This document shows positions 1-7,112 of a stretch of 10,210 nt of DNA, one piece after another. The translations under genes were made by a program, and so were the position numbers. The notes under the pieces are model-generated. The model saw only the letters and a program-made list of their open reading frames with translations. It had not been told where the DNA came from and made no database searches. The DNA is from Synura sp. LO234KE. Its lineage: Eukaryota; Sar; Synurophyceae; Synurales; Mallomonadaceae. Position 1 is the stretch's first letter. Every line of letters starts with the position of its first letter. The stretch lies in NCBI GenBank assembly GCA_015143735.1, contig VKHC01000678.1:1-10210 (forward strand), given 5' to 3'.

Positions 1-18
1 GGAAGTCTTAAAGTAAAA

Positions 19-85
19 CTTTAGCGCACTATAGACGGTACTTTAACGGTACTTTAGGAACACTTTAACGGACACTACAGTGTCC
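19..85. repeat. Iterated ACTTTA motif followed by a 16-bp palindrome
   Basis: ACTTTA occurs at 19, 40, 51 and 62; the last three are spaced exactly 11 bp apart, and two of them read ACTTTAACGG. The array ends in GGACACT-AC-AGTGTCC (70-85), a perfect 7-bp inverted repeat around two bases. This could be a protein-binding array on one helical face or subterminal repeats of a DNA transposon. No element is identified. Confidence 0.5.
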
Positions 86-120
86 AAATTTTGGTACACA
101 GATGGAGACAATAAGACTAT

Positions 121-182
121 GCAAACAGCCACCCACTATAAGCCGAGGGGCAAGTCCCGCTAACGAGTAGAGGGAACCGAGC
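121..182 (+). repeat. Left arm of a long-range imperfect inverted repeat
   Basis: This segment matches the reverse complement of 5714-5777. Both ends are exact: GCAAACAGCCACCC (121-134) and GAGGGAACCGAGC (170-182), with a diverged centre of nearly the same length. See the right arm for context. Confidence 0.7.
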
Positions 183-369
183 AAATGCACTCGGAGGTTC
201 TCTCTTTAGTCGCAAATAGTATTCACACATGGGTGGGTCGCAGGCACAGGCAGACCGGAAACGCGAGAATAAATGCGAAAAGAACGCACGCCAAAGAGGG
301 GGTTGCCTCATGTCAAACGGGGGCAGGCGGGGGGGGGCCGCTCGTCTCGAGGATGACTTCAAAGGAAAG

Positions 370-403
370 GGACCGAGGACCGAGGACCGAGGACCAAGGA
401 CCG
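370..403. repeat. 7-bp tandem repeat (GGACCGA)n
   Basis: Nearly five units of GGACCGA, with one base change in the fourth unit. A nine-base run of G lies just upstream at 329-337. This is simple-sequence DNA; short open frames crossing it are low-complexity and not convincing as genes. Confidence 0.85.
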
Positions 404-436
404 ATGGGGAGGGCGGCGCCGGATAGGACAAAGGGG

Positions 437-450
437 TATTTTTTTCTTTC
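437..450 (-). other. A-rich run, possible 3' tail of the retroelement debris
   Basis: On the minus strand this reads GAAAGAAAAAAATA. It lies about 300 nt 3' of RNase H remnant 1 in the same orientation, where a non-LTR element would end in an A-rich tail. On the plus strand the same bases resemble a polypyrimidine tract with an AG at 451-452, but I find no exon there. No target-site duplication was identified. Confidence 0.25.
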
Positions 451-740
451 AGAAACTTAGCTTAGATTGCACAGAAAGACATAGCAGACCAAGCAAACAA
501 AGCACCCCTATGAGCTTCTTAGCGTCTCCGTCGTAGGCAGAAAGGCAGGAAGTGCGCAAGGGGGGCATCGAAGCGAACAACGCCGTCCCCAGGAAGGAAG
601 ACATCGTCTAGATTGTACTGGGCTGGGGACAACTATGGTGTCGGCAGGTTATGGCAGTGTCACAGTGAGTTCAAGCACAGTGGTGCTTACCGGGCGCTGA
701 GGCGAGGAGGAGACGCCAGTTGAAACATGGTGGGAGTGAT

Positions 741-1244
741 CTGCTCTCCTGCCGAGCTCAGCAAGTGTATCGGCGAGAAATTTGTCGGTACAGTGTGCCT
801 TGACTTTCCGAGAAGAGAAGGAGGTGCCCCAAGCGACGAACTACTTGAAGTCCCACTAGACACCAGTGCGTGTGGGCTTGATTTGATGACGATGTAGGTG
901 CTATTGGAGCAGATTTCGTAGCTGGATACAGTAGATGGTGGTTGTAAACTAATCCATATGATGGCTTCGCCTATAGCGGTAAGCTCACCCGTATTCTTGC
1001 TGCTTTTGGCCGCTCCGTGGTACTTGGGGTCCGAGATTTCACGGTGCTCCCGGTTATACTGCTCACGAGGGGTGATGGCGGTGGTCCGTTCCAGGGCAAG
1101 AAGCCCCCACCCAGCCAGGGCAGGGAGTCCGCAACTGCTGTCAGGTTTGCTGTGAGACCCGTCCGTGTAGAGGCTGACGACACCGGTATCGGTGGCGAGG
1201 AGTATGTCCTGGGTGTGTCGTGCACATTTGGAGACCCGTTGAGC
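741..1244 (-). pseudogene. RNase H domain remnant 1, from a retrotransposon
   Basis: RNase H removes the RNA strand during reverse transcription. On the minus strand one frame stays open from 1244 to the stop at 689-687 (185 codons) without an in-frame ATG near its start. It shows YTDGS (1169-1155, first catalytic Asp), an AGWG strand, and NTGELTAIGEAI (995 to about 961, catalytic Glu). The expected third motif, around SDSxYA, reads KSSPHA, so that catalytic Asp is lost. The C-terminal motif KVKAH...FLADTLAELG (807-751, last catalytic Asp) sits in a different frame, so an indel lies roughly between 900 and 810. The NTGEL..I.EA form is what I recall from RNase H domains of non-LTR elements in protists and oomycetes. 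The copy is decayed and probably inactive. A host RNase H is less likely given the neighbouring debris. Confidence 0.72.
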
Positions 1245-1324
1245 TTATGCTTGGATGGCGTCAGCTTCGTCGATGAGTCCTTGAAGACGCCCGTTAGAGA
1301 AGTTGTGCAGTTGCGAGTTGGTTA

Positions 1325-1549
1325 GGTCATACTCTGTGAACATGCCCGAGGAGTGTACCACTTGGAGCCTTTGGGAACATCGGCTGCCCAGTGTCGGACA
1401 GAGGGGTCAAGCATATGCACGCGCTCCGCCCAGATGCTAGCACTACCTTGATTGAGTTGGCGCACTAAAAGGAGAAAAAGCGCATCCGCGTCTCGAACGG
1501 TGAGGATTTTGGTAGATCGAGTGAAGCCGAAATTGATGGGAGAGGGTCA
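1325..1549 (-). pseudogene. Open stretch between the RNase H remnants, probable retroelement linker
   Basis: On the minus strand one frame runs about 75 codons, from just after a TGA near 1552 to a TAA at 1324-1322. It contains TVRDADALFLLLVRQLNQGS and WAERVHMLDPSVRHWA, which look like ordinary folded protein rather than chance sequence. It lies directly 5' of RNase H remnant 1 and on the same strand, where a retrotransposon polyprotein would continue from its reverse transcriptase. I cannot name the domain and see no reverse-transcriptase catalytic motif. The retroelement assignment is by position only. Confidence 0.35.
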
Positions 1550-1689
1550 GGTCGCCTAGCGCAATTCTGTGTACATCTGCATTGTGATACAGCTAGAGGA
1601 GGGTAGCTGCAAGTAGAGCTTCATTCTCAGAGAGGGTGAATCTAAAGGAGGCAGAGACTTACTCGAGGAACAAGTCAGGCAGGCGGCCC

Positions 1690-2142
1690 CGCATAACTCT
1701 TCGCGAGTGGAGTGTCCGCGTTCGTGTGAGCCGGCGTTCAGGAAATGTACATCTCATTTGCCTTCCTCTTGTCGAGGAGTGCGTGAAATCGAAAATCTTC
1801 TAGTTAGCAACGAGTTCGATAGAGCGGATGGCAATTATTTAACACCATAGACAATTTAGGAAACAACGTTTTATGTAGGGGGGACCTCGGATGGGAGGCA
1901 AGTCTTTTGTGACTGATCCAATCTAAGGCATAGTATATGATGGCACTCAGTTCGCCCGTGTTGCTAGTTGCAGCAAAAGCCCCCGCTCAGTCGGGATTCG
2001 TCGTGGTCGTCGCCACCGGACCCTAGAGTGATTTTGTGTCTGCACTATCGGGACAGATGAAGTGCACCCTCCAACCGGTGTGGCCATTCGGTAATGTGGA
2101 GTCGTTTGAAAAGTGATACGCCGCCAGATCCACTAGAGGGGA
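1690..2142 (-). pseudogene. RNase H domain remnant 2, from a retrotransposon
   Basis: A second, more decayed RNase H lies about 0.8 kb upstream of the first on the same strand. Seen on the minus strand: a weak match to the first strand (HFSNDS, 2115-2098) followed by GHTGWRVHF, then an in-frame stop, GPVATT, another stop, and GAFAATSNTGELSAI (about 1983-1939), which is the catalytic Glu motif in the same NTGEL form as remnant 1. The probable C-terminal motif AHTNADTPLAKS lies at 1731-1696 after further frame changes. Several stops and at least one shift mean it cannot encode a working enzyme. It is either a second copy of the same element or the result of a local duplication. The central motif is convincing; the ends are tentative. 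Confidence 0.6.
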
Positions 2143-2738
2143 GTTGCCCGGGCCCGATGTCATGTTACGCGGGTCTTATGACATCGTTGGAGTATTCGGA
2201 GGGTGGTAGGGTCGGCGTCTGGGGTGAAGGTCAGGGCATGTAGGTAGAGCGCTTGCTGCCTGGTCGCTCAAAAGGCATCAATCCTGATAACAAAGTCATT
2301 TCTCAAAGCGGAGAATCTCGTTTAGCGCCAGCTCTGTGTCAGTACGGCTCCTGTGCCCAACCTCGGAGGTCAATAGTTGAAGCAGGACGGGTAGTAATCG
2401 CCGGTCGAGGTCAGTGGTCGATGGAATGGTGGAGCTCAGAGATGGTCACAGTCCTGCCGGGCATTGGCCACAAGAGGATGTTGAAAGGACTGGAAGATGA
2501 GGTCATACTCGTGTCGTCCGCGGAGGTGGCGTCTGATGCACATTTTTGACACCGAAGGAGGGTTCTACGTTCGCCATCCGCCTTTGCCCTTTGCAAGAGT
2601 TATGGCCAGCAGTCCAGTATCGTTCATGAAAAAGCTTTTATGGTACCCCTGGCTTAGGGAGAGAGGCCTGCCATGTTGAGCACTTCGGTTGCAAAACCTA
2701 GGATGACATTCTGCCATGGGTGTAGTAATTTTCTGTCG
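2143..2738. other. Gene-poor stretch, no identified feature
   Basis: On the minus strand this lies 5' of RNase H remnant 2, where a reverse transcriptase would be expected if the element were complete. I read the minus strand in all frames and found only broken frames and no YADD-type motif. A short minus-strand frame near 2596-2411 contains a CxxC pair but nothing recognisable. Confidence 0.4.
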
Positions 2739-2926
2739 AGTGCTGACTCGCTGGCCGCGACTTTTTCTTCGTGCTGCTCCTTCAACCTCTCTCTACTCCC
2801 TTTACCTCAGCCCACAAGTCAATTGACCGGGGTCGTGCGCGTCCTCTTGAGTTCTACCTAGAAGTTTGGATGATGAGATCACGCTCTGATAAGAATGCTA
2901 CACTACTTGGTACCTAGTTGGCGACT
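2739..2926 (+). repeat. Dispersed repeat family A, copy 1
   Basis: Near-identical to 5496-5675 in the same orientation, 2.76 kb away. After an 8-bp length difference near 2755, the roughly 160-bp block from about 2768 differs from copy 2 at only five positions. Every difference is T here for C there, or A here for G there. The block ends with a shared short frame closing at GGTACCTAG. I do not recognise the element. Confidence 0.9.
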
Positions 2927-3243
2927 GGAGTCAGGAAATCTCCTATACAACACCGAAGTCGTTTTAAATTGCCTTGAATATACGGCCTTTAGAGAACAAT
3001 GTACTGTGTAGCTCTTGCCAACAGTGGAGCGACGCGAACGGGCTCTACTGTGGCGGTAGCCACTATGTTTGAAGGGGATCCGCCGGACAGGGGTGATCAA
3101 GTGGAGACCCAAAGAAAAGGCGTTGCTATGCCTCGCGGGTATGACACTTCGCAGTTGCCCACGATGAGTCGACAGCTTCGATGATTTTATCTCAAAGCGG
3201 GTAGACTACGGCACTGCAAGGAACTGACTCAATACTCTCATAG

Positions 3244-3371
3244 GAGCCGCGTTGTGCAAGGAAGAAGAACATGAGACAGCCTTGAAAGGAGCGGCCGCCA
3301 TTGTCAGCGACAAGATGGGAAATCTTCAAGAAGCATTTAACGCTTTCTCAAATATCTTGGGCATAGCGTGA
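3244..3371 (+). other. Coding-like fragment preceded by an acceptor-like site
   Basis: Downstream of CTCATAG (ending at 3243) a frame reads ALCKEEEHETALKGAAAIV and then QEAFNAFSNILGIA before TGA, with helix-like charge and Ala spacing. An AATAAA follows at 3456. No convincing upstream exon joins in frame: GT at 3201 would give a 43-nt intron, but the matching upstream frame has a stop close by. It could be the 3' exon of a degraded gene or chance. Confidence 0.18.
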
Positions 3372-3849
3372 CGCTGAGTTGCTTGATGAAGAGCGGCCGG
3401 GCAAATACAGATTTCAAGCCCTGAGAAGTAGCGCGTAGGATAAGATGTATCTCCCAATAAAACTGTAATTTCGGAGAGCAAACTGCATCGCCAGCTTACT
3501 TGCACATACAGATATCGTCACAGAGAGTCGCGCTGCCGCTCAATCTGAAGAGCCATCCCGACAGGAGCGAGATCAGCAATGGTGTGCCACAACCAAACCA
3601 ATCCGCTCAATAAATAAAACGAGACAGGAGGCACTCCAAGCCGCGTCTAGGATTTCGGAAGGAAGTTCTTGAGTTTTACAGAAAGATTCCTGCTCAGGTC
3701 CGTATTAATAGATCCTTGCGGACCACGACTACGTTTAATAATTCTCAGAACTTATGTCGGAAGCAGATTCCAATCATCATCATCTGTTCTTCTTCTGGCG
3801 TAATTTGAATGTACGAGATATTCGGTGCAGTAGAGTTTGTTTGCGCGCG

Positions 3850-3996
3850 ACGTGCTAGACATATCATTTGGTTGCGTATAAAATCTTTGAAGCTGAGTCA
3901 AAGTTGCTGCTGGTGCACTATTATGGGTATATTCTGCGCTACCACCTGCACCAAGAAGTGGAAATTGAGCGAAGCCCAGAATTTCTCCTTTCTTTG
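3850..3996 (-). repeat. Dispersed repeat family B, copy 1
   Basis: Matches 4694-4836 in the same orientation at roughly 70 percent by eye, with small gaps. Shared blocks include ATATCAT.TGGTTG, AAGCTGAGT.AAAG, ATATTCTGCGCT and CGAAGCCCA.AATTTC. On the minus strand both copies share a reading frame (EILGF...SAEY...LTQL), which suggests a decayed coding ancestor. No known family recognised. Confidence 0.7.
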
Positions 3997-4377
3997 GAAT
4001 TCGCTGGACACTGAAACTCTCCGAATATTGGTCCGCTCTGCAGCGAGGGAGCTCCACTCCAGAGGCGAAGGATCGATTGAGGGAAAGCTTCCCCGGGCTT
4101 GTTCAGGGGGGTGAAATGGAGGGAAGAAAGTGAGCGGGCCCCTGTACTCCACGCCTCCTCCAACTGATTCACGAGCGTTGATAACCTTTCCCCAGAGATC
4201 TGCTTCCCCGATGGTTGCAAAGAGGCTAACAATACTATCCATTTGCGCAGTGGAAAAGTACCCAGTAATCTCCGCGAACTCTCCATAGGGTCTACAATGA
4301 CGTCTGAGAGGCCAGACGTCCATGTTGCTGCTTGAAGGGAAGAGGCCTGGAAGTTGAGCGGTAGATGTGTCTGCCAT
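3898..4377 (-). CDS. Unrecognised 159-codon open frame
   Basis: A true ATG at 4377 (minus strand) opens 159 codons ending at 3898. I do not recognise the product. The first 80 residues, including MDSIVSLFATIGEADLWGKV, have a varied, protein-like composition; the middle is rich in Pro and Ser; the last third runs into repeat family B copy 1 in a frame other than the one that repeat seems to preserve. No signal peptide, membrane segment or known motif is visible. A second long frame overlaps it on the same strand (4286-3939), which weakens the case. It may be an exon, an element fragment or chance. Confidence 0.22.
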   Translation of the reverse strand: MADTSTAQLPGLFPSSSNMDVWPLRRHCRPYGEFAEITGYFSTAQMDSIVSLFATIGEADLWGKVINARESVGGGVEYRGPLTFFPPFHPPEQARGSFPSIDPSPLEWSSLAAERTNIRRVSVSSEFQRKEKFWASLNFHFLVQVVAQNIPIIVHQQQL

Positions 4378-4693
4378 TTAACACGGAGGAGAGACGCTGG
4401 ATAAACTCAATCTCCACGCCAGTCGACTTGTGTTGCAAGTCACTTTGTGTTCCCTCCACCCGAAGAAATTACAGCGCCAGCATCGGTCACATAGCGAGGG
4501 CTTTGTTTGCAATAATATCTTTTTGCTCTCGTATTGAAAAACCTTGGACCTTAAGTAGAATAAAATGTGTTTTAGAAGATTAATAACCTCTATATCCCAA
4601 AGGGTAGTCTAGCAGTGGGTTTCTAGTGAGATATGCAAAGTACGTCGGCATTTCCAAAGCACACTAAATGAGATTTCCAGACGTTGGAGTGGT

Positions 4694-4836
4694 GACGTTC
4701 TAGAAATATCATCTGGTTGTCATGTAAAGTCTGCGAAAGCTGAGTTAAAGAAGCACAATCTTGGACATATTCTGCGCTTCAACCTACAACAAGTAGATGA
4801 AATAGATCGAAGCCCAAAATTTCCTTTTGATTTGAG
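4694..4836 (-). repeat. Dispersed repeat family B, copy 2
   Basis: Diverged second copy of 3850-3996. In the shared minus-strand frame it reads EILGFDLFHLLVVG, then one stop, then SAEYVQDCASLTQL, so it is interrupted where copy 1 is open. It sits in AT-rich DNA with no recognisable gene on either side. Confidence 0.7.
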
Positions 4837-4850
4837 ATGACAAATTTTCC

Positions 4851-4867
4851 AGCAGGAGTGTCCTGCT
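4851..4867. other. Perfect 7-bp hairpin with 3-nt loop
   Basis: AGCAGGA-GTG-TCCTGCT lies just after repeat family B copy 2. It is not followed by a T-run and has no adjacent gene. Its role is unknown and it may be chance. Confidence 0.5.
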
Positions 4868-5495
4868 TGTTCTTGACCTCTCCAAATCTAGAGTGAGAGA
4901 TAGGATTGAACATCAAAGCGCTTTTTCCAATCTGAAAAGCTGAAGAGGTGAAATTTGGTCAAAGAGGAATTGCTGGAGTTTTGCAATCGCAATTTTAAGA
5001 AGAAAAAAAGGATTTGGACTTTTAATTCCTTATGTGCTCCAAATCTAAATATTGTCTGAAAATTGTCTTGGTTGCTATTCGGGTTCGAAAGCGATTGTCC
5101 AGGAAGCTTAAAATTATTATCTCTGCCAATATTAAGTTGGCTGAAAGCCTGGATTACCTTCGCCCTAAGGAATACAAGTAGATTCGCTATCTGAGATAGG
5201 TTGAAGTTTACGGTTTTGTTCGCGGCTTTCCATTTCGCAGCTTTTGCTAGAAGCCGGGAGCACTGTCCCCTGCCAATTAGAAGACTTAGATAACTTGGAT
5301 CAAGAGGCCTTTTCGCGAATTCTGAGAAAAAATACTCAGAAGCCGAGCGGTAAAACACTGAGCTAGATATGTTTTGTTACACTCACACAAAACATGTTTT
5401 AAAACTTGTAAGTACCCCTTCTTTGATAAGTGCGTCTGACACGACCGTGTACGTTAGTAAAGTCGTTCACTCTCCCGAGAGTAGGTCCGACAATT
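4868..5495. other. AT-rich stretch, no identified gene
   Basis: A 156-codon minus-strand frame (5358-4888) is open but starts at GTG, is rich in Phe, Leu, Asn and Ser as expected of AT-rich DNA, and shows no motif. I see nothing else here. Confidence 0.4.
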
Positions 5496-5675
5496 AGTGC
5501 TGACTCGCTGGTTTTCTTCGTGCTGCTCCTTCAACCTCCCTCTACTCCCTTTACCTCAGCCCACAAGTCAATTGACCGGGGTCGTGCGCGTCCCCTCGAG
5601 TTCTACCTAGAAGTTTGGATGATGAGATCGCGCTCTGATAAGAACGCTACACTACTTGGTACCTAGTTGGCGACT
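5496..5675 (+). repeat. Dispersed repeat family A, copy 2
   Basis: Second copy of the repeat at 2739-2926. It keeps an open frame crossing the repeat (about 5430-5666, starting at a TTG or other non-ATG codon) that ends ..DKNATLLGT. It is followed directly by an 8-bp tandem duplication, ACTACTAG twice (5673-5688), that copy 1 lacks, and then by the right arm of the inverted repeat. Probably the end region of a mobile element. Confidence 0.9.
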
Positions 5676-5713
5676 ACTAGACTACTAGTCAGGCACAACC
5701 GTGTGTATTCTTC

Positions 5714-5777
5714 GCTCGGTTCCCTCAACTCGGTTACGGAACTAGCCCTTGGTACGTCGTAGAGGGTGGCTGTTTGC
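5714..5777 (-). repeat. Right arm of a long-range imperfect inverted repeat
   Basis: Reverse complement of the segment at 121-182, with exact blocks at 5764-5777 and 5714-5726. The arms bracket about 5.5 kb containing all the retroelement debris and both repeat families. The right arm begins about 20 bp after one copy of the 180-bp dispersed repeat. The arms may be the ends of one large element, or two insertions of the same short repeat in opposite orientation. Confidence 0.7.
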
Positions 5778-6114
5778 GCAGTATTTCTTGTATATTTGAC
5801 TGCTTTACTGTCGTGCTTTAACCGACTGAGTAAATAATTATTGGATTTTCGGTAAAAAGGGCCACTACTTTGTCACTGAGATCGGCATTTGGTACGTGAG
5901 TGTCGGGGGTCCTTTTAGTGACGGGGCACTGTTGTTTCACACTTTTCTCCGTTCTAATAAACTGCACGATTGTCCGCAAACAAGTGTGTAATAACTAATA
6001 GTTACGCACTTTCTCCTCGATTTTTGCCGGGAAACTTGTAATTCTTCGATTGAATCCATGGCGCAATTATTAACACGTCCGGTGACATAATGGATATAAA
6101 TTTCAAACGTTATG
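5778..6114. other. Intergenic stretch downstream of the PA-domain gene
   Basis: AT-rich spacer between the right inverted-repeat arm and the stop codon of the minus-strand PA gene. It should contain that gene's 3' UTR and polyadenylation site, but I find no AATAAA on the minus strand close to the stop. Two CTTTA(A/C) words at 5803 and 5816 recall the left-edge ACTTTA array, without clear homology. Confidence 0.4.
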
Positions 6115-6955
6115 CTATAAGTCTTTATCCTCTCTGTGCATAACTTTGGTTAAATACTGCAAACCATATCCGGGAATTTCGACGTTCTCGCCAACTATAA
6201 CAGATTTTAGTTTATCCGCGTTACTTGCCGATATGACAAGTACAGGAATACGAATATTAGACCACAATTCCTTATCGTCAAACGCAGCGACCCCTCCATC
6301 CGCTACGGATCCTACTCGGGACCCACATTTTGAGAATGATTCATCGCATTGACCGTCATCTAACACTATTAACGCCTTGGCCCCAGCCTGAAATAGACTT
6401 TAAGGTTAGAGAATGAGCACGTAAAAATAATCATACGTGCTGAGCTTTGAGTGCCTTTTCATACAACGTTACCTAACGAAATAAGATTTAGAAATAAGTA
6501 AGAGGACTTTGGGGGGTTACCTTTCCTCGATCCAAAAGCACTATTCTATCCACAATATCAAACCTGTTTAAGAATTTTTTGCAATCACCGTGATTCGGCA
6601 GTCCAAAAACTGTTTCTAAAAGGTTACTTTAACCGAATTGAATCATCTCCCATATTCACAATAGTTCTGATACCTGCCGTTAAAGCATATTGTTGTGGAC
6701 CATATTTGGCGACAATGGCCTTAACTTTAATTCACGAATTCGTTTAGAGGACCATCATTAATATTCTTTGGTAAATATACCGAAGGAGCCTTCAAGTTCT
6801 GGCGACGGACAATCGTTGCAGAAAAATAACATTTTCAACGCAGTTTTGCCATCATATGATTTTTTACTATCCAAGTGTATCATCAAACTATTTCCCCAAC
6901 AAATATTACAGTTTCTTCCGAAGTTGACAATAGAGAACAACGCCAATATTCTAAT
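6115..6955 (-). CDS. Protease-associated (PA) domain protein, five exons, 5' end unresolved
   Basis: Small protein made almost wholly of a PA domain, a lumenal fold used for protein recognition in vacuolar sorting receptors, PRADC1 and RNF13-type ligases. Exons in transcript order: about 6955-6781, 6724-6674, 6615-6521, 6472-6437, 6387-6115. Introns of 56, 58, 48 and 49 nt have GT-AG ends and phases that match. The join gives at least 209 residues. Visible PA landmarks: KYGPQQYALTA, a GDC cysteine, IVLLDRG, the basic linker YEKALKAQHAGAKALIVLDD, and WSNIRIPVLVISAS. Translation stops 25-30 residues after the fold, with no membrane segment or RING. The first exon opens with a hydrophobic ILALFSIV stretch resembling a signal-peptide core, but no ATG precedes it in frame before a stop. 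The Met may lie in an unseen upstream exon, or translation may begin at ATG 6883 or 6832 without a signal. I infer a secretory or endolysosomal location; the exact family is uncertain. Confidence 0.75.
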
Positions 6956-7112
6956 CTTTAAGTTAACCGAACTTACTTAAACCTTAAACTATGGTGGGAC
7001 TTCGCGACGCTATTGCTTTGGTAACTGCCAGCACACTACGGGTTTTGCCTGATCATCGGGCTGGGCATTTCATGAGCAAGAGGTTTAGTGGTGCTTCCAG
7101 AGAAAAGTCTTG
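6956..7112. promoter_or_regulatory. Shared intergenic region of two divergent genes
   Basis: The PA-domain gene (minus) and the WDR60-like gene (plus) start back to back, leaving about 157 bp for both promoters and 5' leaders. I see no clear TATA box. A short AT-rich stretch near 6955-6990 separates the PA gene end from a more GC-balanced leader. The gap may be shorter still if the PA gene has an upstream non-coding or Met-bearing exon. The promoter role is inferred from layout only. Confidence 0.45.

Noticed and set aside
437-452. Polypyrimidine tract plus AG as a plus-strand splice acceptor
   Set aside because: No exon-like frame follows and no matching donor was found; an A-rich tail on the minus strand fits the context better.
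117-460. Open frames on both strands across 117-460
   Set aside because: They cross the inverted-repeat arm, the G-run and the 7-bp tandem repeat; translations are low-complexity Pro, Arg and Gly with no motif.
971-1225. 84-codon minus-strand frame and 102-codon plus-strand frame (1017-1325)
   Set aside because: Both are shadows of the RNase H reading frame, which carries YTDGS and NTGEL motifs and explains the sequence better.
1981-2040. GDDHDE read on the minus strand as a reverse-transcriptase YADD motif
   Set aside because: It lies inside RNase H remnant 2, in another frame, with none of the surrounding reverse-transcriptase blocks.
2903-3184. Short frames on both strands near 2903-3184
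   Set aside because: They overlap each other, lack motifs and show no splice sites joining them to a larger product.
4888-5358. 156-codon minus-strand frame
   Set aside because: Starts at GTG and lies in AT-rich DNA; composition fits chance and no domain is visible.
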